Assembly: GCF_003577475.1 (NCBI RefSeq)
Contig: NZ_QPEP01000004.1
Location: 124,001 to 188,000 of the forward strand
DNA from: Salinibius halmophilus
GTDB lineage: Bacteria > Pseudomonadota > Gammaproteobacteria > Pseudomonadales > Natronospirillaceae
Direction of reading: 5' to 3'
DNA: 64,000 nucleotides
The notes under the pieces are model-generated. The model did no database searches and was not told where the DNA came from. It saw only the letters and a list, made by a program, of their open reading frames with translations. The stretch's first letter is position 1. Each line of letters opens with the position of its first letter. The position numbers and the translations under genes were made by a program. Below are positions 57,095-64,000 of the stretch, one piece after another.

Positions 57095-57206
57095 TTGGCA
57101 GGGGTAAAAAAAGCAATGACGTTAGTGTGGTAAACAGAGCGGAATCATGCCAAATCGTTCGATGAATAATTTGGCTGAAAGTACGCGGGCAATTTGGTCG
57201 GCTACA
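57095..57206 (+). mobile_element. Right end of the transposon (R2)
   Basis: 112 bp from TTGGCAGGGGTAAAA to GGCTACA. It carries direct and inverted ATTTGG sites (GCCAAAT...ATTTGGC...AATTTGG), as expected for multiple transposase-binding sites. It matches R3 at 57462-57573 at nearly every position. Confidence 0.75.
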
Positions 57207-57461
57207 GTAAATATAACGCTCGGCGGTAAGTTGCTGGTTGCCGCCATTGGTGAGTTTGCGCACATGTACGAGCGTTGAGTCTTGCCAGGCGTAGCGTTCG
57301 TGGTTGAAGACTTTGCCTTGGTTACGCGCTAATTCCGCTAGCTGCTGCTCGGTTTCTACACCAGTTAGCGAAACATCCAGCTGCCAAACTATCTTTTCAA
57401 TTCGGCGCCCAAGGGCATCGTACAGGTATTCTCTGTAAAGCGTGGCTGCCCTGTCAACTGA
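57207..57461 (-). pseudogene. RHS gene fragment F1
   Basis: About 255 bp that align base for base, with scattered substitutions, to 58878-59130 inside the full RHS gene (GTAAATATAACGCTCGGCGG against GTAAATATAGCGCTCGGCGG). It is bounded on one side by transposon end R2 and on the other by R3. No start and no continuation: a remnant of a displaced RHS tip junction. Confidence 0.8.
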
Positions 57462-57573
57462 TTGGCAGGGGTAAAATAAGCTATGACGTTAATGTGGTAA
57501 ACAGGGCGGAATCATGCCAAATCGTTCGATGAATAATTTGGCTCAAAGTACGCGGGCAATTTGGTCCGCTACA
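57462..57573 (+). mobile_element. Solo transposon end (R3)
   Basis: A 112-bp copy of end R2 with about ten substitutions, from TTGGCAGGGGTAAAA to CCGCTACA. It lies between two RHS fragments with no transposon genes beside it. It is a remnant of a second insertion of the same element or of a deletion between copies. Confidence 0.75.
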
Positions 57574-57646
57574 GCTAGCTCTGCTAATTCGAGTTCGGTT
57601 TCAACGCCTGTTAAAGCAACATCAAGCTGCCAAACGATTTCCTCAT
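57574..57646 (-). pseudogene. RHS gene fragment F2
   Basis: About 73 bp similar to 58997-59070 in the intact RHS gene (CATCAAGCTGCCAAACGATT is identical). It abuts the stop codon of the candidate immunity gene downstream of the RHS protein. Such short homologous stubs mark places where tip modules recombine. Confidence 0.7.
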
Positions 57647-57647
57647 A

Positions 57648-57941
57648 CTATTTCACTAGCACGTAATTCTCGAACTCCACTATAGACACTGTTTTACTAT
57701 CGATTCTATTTATCTTTTTTTCAGCTATTTTGGCTTCTTCGGGAGATAACGAATTAAACAATTCTAATGTTGTCGGATAGGTTTCAATTAACGGAAATGT
57801 ATATCGCAAATCCACAACTTGGATAAAGTACTCTCCACAGTGAGTTGATGAGCACTGGTAAAATTCTGTCCAGATAGAGTTGGACTTTTCAAGTTTATTT
57901 AGCTTGCTACCACATATAGGGCAAAATCGGTAATTTTTCAT
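57648..57941 (-). CDS. Candidate immunity protein of the full RHS toxin (zinc ribbon)
   Basis: A 97-residue cytosolic protein. CPICGSKLNKLEKS and CSSTHCGEYF give a four-cysteine zinc site; a mostly strand and helix part follows (DLRYTFPLIETYPTTLELFN). Its ATG overlaps the stop of the RHS gene by one base, the normal site for an immunity gene, and it is AT-rich like the toxin tip. No signal peptide, so the matching toxin would act in the cytoplasm. Family not recognised; immunity inferred from position. Confidence 0.5.
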   Translation of the reverse strand: MKNYRFCPICGSKLNKLEKSNSIWTEFYQCSSTHCGEYFIQVVDLRYTFPLIETYPTTLELFNSLSPEEAKIAEKKINRIDSKTVSIVEFENYVLVK

Positions 57942-60900
57942 TAAAAGCTCCTAACCGGCACCCATCCAGATCCTGGTATAAATTTCACAATCATCGAACC
58001 ACTTGGCATCGCACCCCCTCCTGGTACAGTGACTTCAGTTATATCTCTATTCAATATCCAGAAGTTATCACCTCTCACAGCAGTATGGCCAGCTCCTTCT
58101 AAAAAGTGAGGATTTACACCACCATCAGTTGCTTTGGGTATATTTGTCTTCAACCCTTTTAGAGGAACCACCGTTGCATATAAATCCCCTCCATTATTTG
58201 CAGCATCTACAATACTTCCAGCTAATCCTGATTCAAGTGCCAATTGGCTTTTGCTAGTAGCCCTGAACGCATGTTCCGCCGGGGATAGCCATGCTTCACC
58301 GCCAGGCGGTCCCAACGTCAACTCATCTAATCCATTCAAGAAGTTATAAATATCTTCATTGTAAATAGAAATGCCATACCCCTTCATTTGTTGGGCGGCA
58401 AACTCCTTGTCATAAACCGCTATGGAAGTTCCAGGTTGCGTTGAAGCAACAGCTTCAGTAGATCTTGTAGAAGCCTCTTTTTCCGCGATAGTACCCAGCG
58501 GATCAACCCACTCAACCGGATTCGGGCAATACTGGTATGCATTTAACCCACCCAACAAGCCAATCGGGTCTTGTGTGGTATACCGCCCTACTTCGGCATC
58601 GTAGTAGCGGTTTAGGTTATAAAACAGCCCAGATTCAGCATCTTCGTACTGGCCTTGGAAACGGATTTTAGGAGCAACCTGCTCGCCGGTGATTGGATGA
58701 AGCTTAAACGAGCGCTCTGATTCAATCTGGCCATATACCGAGTGCTCTGCTTGCCACAGTTTCTCGCCGGCACTATCAAACAGCCCCTTTGGCGTACCTA
58801 GGTGGTCAACATCAAAATGAAGCGTACCAAGCTCGGTGTCGTGCATTGCCAGTGGCACGTGGGTGCCTGGCTCGTAAATATAGCGCTCGGCGGTGAGCTG
58901 TTGGTTGCCACCGTTGGTGAGCTTTCGCACATGAACCAGCGTTGAGCCTTGCCAAGCGAAGCGCTCGTGGTTGACCACTTCTCCTTGCTCTCGAGCTAGG
59001 TTTGCCAGTTCAAGCTCGGTTTCTACACCAGTAAGCGCAGCATCAAGCTGCCAAACGATTTTCTCGATGCGGCGACCTAGGGAATCGTAGAGGTATTCGC
59101 TATATAGCGTGGCGGTTCTATCAACACTTTGAATCAAAGAAACCAGCTGATGCTTGGCGTTGTAGAAGAACTGCTTCTTCTTGCAGCCATTGGCGCCGCT
59201 GGTTTCGGTTTTTAAGTTGCCGTGGCTGTCGTATTCAAAATGCCGGTCGCCCCAGAATGGTAACTGGTTGTTACTTAGCTCAGTTAAACCTTGTGGTAGC
59301 AGGTTACCGGCTTTGTCTTGATTGATTTGTTGTTGAACTAGATCGCCAGACTCGCCTCGAACGACAGATGTTAATCGGTCTACGGCGTCGTATTGGTACT
59401 GCTTAACAAATGGCTTGGCGCTCGTGGAGCCTTGCTCACTAATTTGCGTAAGCCGGCCGAACTCGTCGTAGTCATAATCACGTTGTTTAATTAACTCGTG
59501 CGCGCTGCCTAGGCGTTTGGTTTGTGCTAACCGCATTTCTGGGTCGTAGCTAAATTCGAGCTGATGTGCACCTTGTTGGCGCTTGGTTAGCTGCCCGGCG
59601 CTGTTGAATTGCTGGCTAAATAATTGCTCGTCGTTAAGTAGCATGCCAACGAGCTGCTGTTGGCTATTCCAATGATATTCCTGGTACCACTCGTCTTTGC
59701 GCCCGTCGGAGTGCATAAAGCTGTACTTCAAACCGTGCGGTTTTGGCTTAAAGCTTTCGTGGTGTAGGTGCGATACCAGTCCGTCATCGCGATAGTGAAT
59801 GCCAATCTTATGTTGATGTGGCTGTACACGATGACCAAATGGGTTAAAGCTTTGGCGGTTTAGCTCTTCGGTTAAGCGACCAGCTAGGTCGTAGGCTAAT
59901 TCGGTTTGGGCATGGCCGTTATCGGCCAGCACTAGGCGATTTAACTCATCGTACTGGTAGTCGATGGTGACGCTTTGTTTACCTGCTGCCTCGTGCTGCT
60001 CGCGAATTAACATGCCTAGGGCGTTGCGCTCGAAGGTTGCGGTTAACTCACCTTCATTTAGCCCTCTTTCTGTTAACTTTGTAATTCTCCCCGCGCCATC
60101 GTACTGATAATCGGTTGTGCGGCCATCCACGGTAATTTCACGGCTAATGCGCTCGTGTACATCGTACTCAAACTTATGAGCCTGACCGTTTTGGTTAATT
60201 AGTGCCGTTAGGTTGCGCTCTTTGTCGTATTCGTAGCGCACTTGATTGCCGTCTGGCTGAATTAAGCGCTCAACTTGGGCAAACTTGCCATATTCAAATT
60301 GGGTGGTGCGTCCAGCGGCGTCGATATGGGCAACAACGCGACCAAAGCTGTCGTAATTAAGCTTTTGGCTCTTACCAAATGGGTCAATTTGGCTAGTTAG
60401 CTGACCTTGCTCGTCGTATACAAAGTGGCTGGTTTTATCTTCCGTGCCATTTTTTCCTACAACAGTCTGAGATACCAAACGGCCTTGCTCGTCGTAGGCA
60501 AAAGCAAGCTCGCTGAGCACCTCGCCTTTGCTGGTGGTTTGCAAGTACCTAGCAATGGCGCCCCATTGTGGGTGCCATTGGTAGTGGTGAATTTGGCCAT
60601 TGGCATCTACTTGTTTCACCAATTGACCACCTTGATACTGCCAGCGTGCTTCGCGGCCATCAGGGTGGTGAATAGCGGTTAGCTGCTCAAGGCTATTGTA
60701 CTGGTAGCGGGTTGTGTGGCCGGCAGCATTGATAATGCGCGTTGGTAAAAAGGTGTCGCCCAAGTAGCTAATTCGGGTTTGCTGGCCTAGGGCATTAATT
60801 TGTTTGGTTAAACGCTGTTGGTCATCGTAGGCATACTCTGTGCGCTCGCCATTGCCGTTTTGATACCAAACGAGATCATCCAAACTGTTGTAAAACCAGC

Positions 60901-63277
60901 GCTCTTCGCTGCCATCAGGCATGGTTTTGCGGATCAAATGGGCGCGGTCATCAAACTCGTATTCAATGACGACGCCATTGGAGTCAATCGAGCGACTAAT
61001 TCGATCTTCTAGCTGCCATTCAAACTGATAATGATAGCTTCCACCACGCTCTTTCTGGCTTGTGGCGCGAGCATTTGGGCCTAACTCCGTCCATTGGAAA
61101 TCGTAGATCGCGCCAGTTGCCAGTTTGCGCAGGGTAATGGTGTGTTGCTCAAAGCGGTATTGCTCTAATCGCCCGCCTTGGTTGCGCGCCGCAATTAGGT
61201 CGCCTTGGTTGTTAACGATATAGCGCGCAAGGCGTTTTTTATGGCCCGAAGCTGCTTGCCAGTCAATGCTAGCAAGGCCATAGCGGCCATAATTCAAACT
61301 AAGTGTATCGCCCCAGCTGGCCACCACTTGAGTAGGCTGCAAAACACCATTGACCGTTTGATAAATTAGCCGCCAGCTTTGGCTGCGATCTAGCGTTTCA
61401 ATGTGTGTTAAGGCATAGCGCTGTGACGCTGGGTCTAGTTGACGAAACCGCTTTACGACTCCCTTGTGCGTTAAGGTCAGTTCATCGGCTGTCCAGTCGA
61501 GCGTCATGCCCAGCTGGTTTCGTACCGTTTTGCCTGGGCGTATGCTTGCAAAGCTGGTGCTCAAAAACTCTTGGTCAACAAACTCCAGGCCTTCGCCTTG
61601 TGCAACAAAGTATTCGCTAAAGGAGTGCGACCAACCAAAGCCAAGGCTTGAACGTTTACCACAGAGCGTTGTGCGGTATTGGCGCACAAAGTTAATTGGC
61701 ACAACGCCGGGTACTTTAAAATCTATGGTTTTATAGAGCTCTTCGCCGGTTGCCATGTTAATTGGCTCACCGGCACATTCGGCGTTATCGGTTGCACCGC
61801 CAGGGCAATCGCCTTTGTTTTCGTCTTCGTCACCCTGATTCGTGGAATCGTCATCTTGCTTGTTTAACGATTGGGAAGATTGCTCAGGTTCAGGGTCGAC
61901 TTTAACCAGTGGTCGAACGTCTTCTTGTTGCTGATGGGTCACCTGGTGCTCGCGATTGCCTTTTAGCGCTTTGGTGCCGCCTACATTGTCATAGGCTCGC
62001 TCATCGAGAATTCGCCATAGTGGTGCGATTACCTCACCAATCTTTATCATTACGTTCTTATAGCGTTCAGTTGAGGCTGGTAATACCAGCAGGCTACCAA
62101 GTCCTTTAGTGCCCTTTACCACTGCCGCAGCAATTATGGCGAAGACCGCTTCAAAGACAATCCAGCCACCGAACTCGGCCAAGTCGAGCACATGAAGACA
62201 GCTTGCATAATCCCAAGCAAACTCGAGCAGAATATCGAGCGTGGAGCGATGTTGCGCCAAGATTCTAAACACATGCCACGCCCTAGCGGCTAGCTCACTG
62301 GCTACCCCCGCCTTTTGACAAATCTTAGCAAATGCTTCTTCCAGTTCATCCGGAATCGTGCCTGCGCGCAGGGCCTCGATAAACTCGCCTTGCAAACGCT
62401 GCACATTGGACGGTATGTCTAATAAAAATGCCGCAGCCGACTGAGTGTTGCCTTTTAGGTCTTCAAAGTTATTCCAAAAGCTATTAATGAACGCTTGTGA
62501 AATAACATGGGTTTTGTCTGCCCAAGCTAAATCTGCAAGCTTGGCTTGATTATCTGCCTGTTTAGCCCGCGCATCCATTAAGATAACGTTTAGCTGAGTG
62601 CGCAACTGCTGCTGATAGCGTGCAATTAAACTGCGGTTTGGCAAATAACGGATGGTTGCTTGGCATTCTGGTAAACCAGACAAATACGCTTCACCATTTT
62701 CATCTAGCGGTCCCGTTCGACGGTCACCCGTATCCAAATCCACCTGAAACGTTGCGTAGTGCGCCGGTTTTCCACTTGGGCTAAGTAACTTCAAATTGAG
62801 CGAATAGGTATTTGGCACGTCGTACAGCACAACATCTTGCGTGAGTTCTTGCGATGAAGGGCTGCTAACAGTTACCTGCTGATTTTGCTCGCCATCACTG
62901 ATCGCAGAGCGACTGTTAGCTTGGCCAATATGATTGCTGATGGGTTTATTTAACCGCTGAACACAAACCCAATTTTTGTGGATCAAGGAACGTGGAGAAG
63001 GAATTTCAACCCAGTGTCCACGCTGATACTCAAAAAAGCGAGTGCTATCAGAGCGAACTAAGTGAATGGCATCCGATGGGTCAACCGTGCCCCAATTCTC
63101 TGGCGCTGGGAATAATTTAGTTTTCAGCTCATGGGGCAGAGCACGCAGGGCTTGTGCATTAGGTAGTTTAAGCTCGACGCTTTGATCCGCAGCGGCACTT
63201 TCATCAACAGCGAGGCCATCGTTTAGTCGACCACTCTCGTCCATGTCTGCAGTCAGTTCTTTTTGCCAACTCGCCAT
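57941..63277 (-). CDS. RHS-family polymorphic toxin, full length
   Basis: A 1778-residue RHS protein. The N-terminal part (1-500) has no PAAR or signal peptide, one hydrophobic region at ~371-395 (IVFEAVFAIIAAAVV) and an acidic linker near 470-495. A DUF6531-like entry follows (PINMATGEELYKTIDF, ~507), then YD repeats to about 1500 (YQYDGAGRITKL, YEYDKERNLTAL and many more). The conserved core end is GRYTTQDPIGLLGGLNAYQY ... WVDPLG (1565-1595). The C-terminal ~180 residues (GGEAWLSPAEHAFRATSKSQ, VVPLKGLKTNIP, GAGHTAVRG, VPGGGAMPSGSMI) are a variable tip of a type I do not recognise. By family knowledge the YD shell encloses the tip, delivered probably by type VI secretion. The immunity candidate follows directly. 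Confidence 0.9.
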   Translation of the reverse strand: MASWQKELTADMDESGRLNDGLAVDESAAADQSVELKLPNAQALRALPHELKTKLFPAPENWGTVDPSDAIHLVRSDSTRFFEYQRGHWVEIPSPRSLIHKNWVCVQRLNKPISNHIGQANSRSAISDGEQNQQVTVSSPSSQELTQDVVLYDVPNTYSLNLKLLSPSGKPAHYATFQVDLDTGDRRTGPLDENGEAYLSGLPECQATIRYLPNRSLIARYQQQLRTQLNVILMDARAKQADNQAKLADLAWADKTHVISQAFINSFWNNFEDLKGNTQSAAAFLLDIPSNVQRLQGEFIEALRAGTIPDELEEAFAKICQKAGVASELAARAWHVFRILAQHRSTLDILLEFAWDYASCLHVLDLAEFGGWIVFEAVFAIIAAAVVKGTKGLGSLLVLPASTERYKNVMIKIGEVIAPLWRILDERAYDNVGGTKALKGNREHQVTHQQQEDVRPLVKVDPEPEQSSQSLNKQDDDSTNQGDEDENKGDCPGGATDNAECAGEPINMATGEELYKTIDFKVPGVVPINFVRQYRTTLCGKRSSLGFGWSHSFSEYFVAQGEGLEFVDQEFLSTSFASIRPGKTVRNQLGMTLDWTADELTLTHKGVVKRFRQLDPASQRYALTHIETLDRSQSWRLIYQTVNGVLQPTQVVASWGDTLSLNYGRYGLASIDWQAASGHKKRLARYIVNNQGDLIAARNQGGRLEQYRFEQHTITLRKLATGAIYDFQWTELGPNARATSQKERGGSYHYQFEWQLEDRISRSIDSNGVVIEYEFDDRAHLIRKTMPDGSEERWFYNSLDDLVWYQNGNGERTEYAYDDQQRLTKQINALGQQTRISYLGDTFLPTRIINAAGHTTRYQYNSLEQLTAIHHPDGREARWQYQGGQLVKQVDANGQIHHYQWHPQWGAIARYLQTTSKGEVLSELAFAYDEQGRLVSQTVVGKNGTEDKTSHFVYDEQGQLTSQIDPFGKSQKLNYDSFGRVVAHIDAAGRTTQFEYGKFAQVERLIQPDGNQVRYEYDKERNLTALINQNGQAHKFEYDVHERISREITVDGRTTDYQYDGAGRITKLTERGLNEGELTATFERNALGMLIREQHEAAGKQSVTIDYQYDELNRLVLADNGHAQTELAYDLAGRLTEELNRQSFNPFGHRVQPHQHKIGIHYRDDGLVSHLHHESFKPKPHGLKYSFMHSDGRKDEWYQEYHWNSQQQLVGMLLNDEQLFSQQFNSAGQLTKRQQGAHQLEFSYDPEMRLAQTKRLGSAHELIKQRDYDYDEFGRLTQISEQGSTSAKPFVKQYQYDAVDRLTSVVRGESGDLVQQQINQDKAGNLLPQGLTELSNNQLPFWGDRHFEYDSHGNLKTETSGANGCKKKQFFYNAKHQLVSLIQSVDRTATLYSEYLYDSLGRRIEKIVWQLDAALTGVETELELANLAREQGEVVNHERFAWQGSTLVHVRKLTNGGNQQLTAERYIYEPGTHVPLAMHDTELGTLHFDVDHLGTPKGLFDSAGEKLWQAEHSVYGQIESERSFKLHPITGEQVAPKIRFQGQYEDAESGLFYNLNRYYDAEVGRYTTQDPIGLLGGLNAYQYCPNPVEWVDPLGTIAEKEASTRSTEAVASTQPGTSIAVYDKEFAAQQMKGYGISIYNEDIYNFLNGLDELTLGPPGGEAWLSPAEHAFRATSKSQLALESGLAGSIVDAANNGGDLYATVVPLKGLKTNIPKATDGGVNPHFLEGAGHTAVRGDNFWILNRDITEVTVPGGGAMPSGSMIVKFIPGSGWVPVRSF

Positions 63278-63416
63278 TGTTCAATCCTTGAAATTTTACT
63301 GCTCATATTTAAACCAATTCACCCTGTCATCACAACTCACACCAAGGGTAGTTTTACCAAATTGTGAACAAAAGCAATGGTGAGCATCACCCTTGGCCTG
63401 TATGAACTGAATATAT

Positions 63417-63447
63417 AAAAAAACCCGGCAGTTGCCGGGTTTTTTTT
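63417..63447. terminator. Bidirectional terminator between dsbA-like gene and RHS
   Basis: The stem AACCCGGCA / TGCCGGGTT (from 63422) with a 2-nt loop has A7 before and T8 after. It closes the dsbA-like gene on the minus strand. Confidence 0.9.
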
Positions 63448-63459
63448 ATTCTGCAAAGC

Positions 63460-64000
63460 TTATTCAGCTGCTAGATCAGCCAGTGCTGATTCTAGTGTTT
63501 GCAGTGGCTGCGCACCGGCTAGTGGGATAACGTCGCCAGTTTCGTTATCTAGTAGGAAGTTACCTGGCGTACCAGATACACCTGCAGATTGTGCGTTTTG
63601 AATCTGTAGTTGGATCTTAGGACGGAACTCGCCAGCATCAATACAGGCTTGCACTTCTGCTTCGTCTAAACCTAACTCAACCGCCATAGGCACTAGCTCA
63701 GCAGCATCCATACCATTGCCATTTGAGTTGGTGCGTTCAAAGATTGCATCTGAGTAAGCCCAGAACGCGTCGTTACCACCAACTTTACCCACACATTCCG
63801 CTGCTTCGGCTTGGCGTGTTGCTAGCGGGTTATGGAAGTCCAGTGGGAAGTGGCGATATACCCAGTTTACGTCTTCATTGCGCTCAAGGAACTGTTTAGC
63901 AGTGCTATGGAAACGCTTACAGAACGAGCACTCGTAGTCTGAGTATTCAAGTAGGGTAAAGCGCGCGTCTGGGTTACCACGAACGTAATCGTTGTCGCCT
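63460..64000 (-). CDS. DsbA-family thioredoxin-like protein (partial, runs off the edge)
   Basis: The frame is open to the window edge; 180 codons are visible and the N-terminus is missing. The active site is CSFC (LEYSDYECSFCKRFHSTAKQ), then WVYRHFPLDFHNPLA, a long helical insertion, and GVSGTPGNFLLDN with the cis-Pro (GTP). This fits DsbA/BdbD/Com1-type oxidoreductases, which oxidise or isomerise disulfides of exported proteins. A GTG at 63792 is only an internal codon. Family firm, exact role not. Confidence 0.9.
   Translation of the reverse strand, partial: GDNDYVRGNPDARFTLLEYSDYECSFCKRFHSTAKQFLERNEDVNWVYRHFPLDFHNPLATRQAEAAECVGKVGGNDAFWAYSDAIFERTNSNGNGMDAAELVPMAVELGLDEAEVQACIDAGEFRPKIQLQIQNAQSAGVSGTPGNFLLDNETGDVIPLAGAQPLQTLESALADLAAE

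Larger units (their letters stand above)
53978..57206 (+). mobile_element. TnsB/TnsC (Tn7/Tn5053-like) transposon inserted in the RHS locus
   Basis: An element of ~3.2 kb with genes for a zinc-ribbon protein, a DDE transposase and an AAA ATPase, all plus strand. The right end has repeated sites (ATTTGGC / AATTTGG) and finishes GGCTACA at 57206. The left end probably starts TGTTATTTCCCAAAATCC at 53978, with further CCAAATTTTG sites. TGT...ACA termini and a transposase plus ATPase pair fit the MuA/TnsB/TniA group. The two flanks are different parts of RHS genes and no 5-bp target duplication is seen, which suggests later recombination. The left boundary is uncertain by some bases. Confidence 0.65.

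Overview
The window is chromosomal DNA of a Gram-negative gammaproteobacterium, probably marine or aquatic and environmental. The evidence is gene order and family membership: a divergent pilA / pilB-pilC-pilD-coaE-yacG locus, nudJ-mnmA-hflD, rluE beside a monomeric NADP-isocitrate dehydrogenase, FabV as enoyl-ACP reductase, LapD/LapG, and many secreted or outer-membrane proteins with lipoboxes or Sec signals. I cannot name the genus.

Layout. (1) 1-16.3 kb is an exopolysaccharide/O-antigen region. On the minus strand lie a GT2 glycosyltransferase, an unrecognised helical protein, a Wzx-type flippase and a Wzy/WaaL-type membrane protein; the first three are visibly AT-rich. Next on the minus strand is a lapG-lapD c-di-GMP adhesin-control operon ending in an Ala-rich secreted protein. 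On the plus strand an assembly and export operon follows: polyprenyl-phosphate sugar transferase, beta-barrel protein, SLBB export protein, Wzc-type tyrosine autokinase, PHP phosphatase and a VpsP-like protein. (2) 16.4-22.6 kb holds two identical tRNA-Ser(UGA) genes and the type IV pilus locus with a probable sigma-54 promoter for pilA. (3) 22.6-32 kb holds a Mip/FKBP isomerase, a lipoprotein, and a five-gene operon with two tandem DUF2298-like membrane proteins, GtrA, a GtrB-like glycosyltransferase and a periplasmic protein. (4) 32-51.7 kb is mostly housekeeping (accA, truC, icd, rluE, fabV, nudJ, mnmA, hflD). Among these genes are a secreted sphingomyelinase-like enzyme coupled to a lipase-foldase-like protein, a PhoD-like phosphatase and several envelope proteins. 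(5) 51.7-63.4 kb is an accessory island of polymorphic toxins. It contains a full-length RHS protein with a probable immunity gene, RHS gene fragments, an orphan RHS tip with its own candidate immunity gene, and a TnsB/TnsC-type transposon whose transposase is interrupted by a 51-bp in-frame insertion. Copies of one transposon end are scattered through it. (6) A DsbA-family gene runs off the right edge.

Four intergenic loci carry mosaics of the same four or so small palindromic repeat types (near 4.5, 22.6-22.9, 25.3 and 35.3 kb), and one of the types also sits alone at 13.9 kb. The items most worth follow-up are the foldase-like/sphingomyelinase gene pair, the two RHS C-terminal toxin/immunity candidates, the 51-bp stop-and-hairpin insertion in the transposase, the DUF2298/GtrAB operon and the composite repeats. 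All calls come from reading the sequence; no database search was run.
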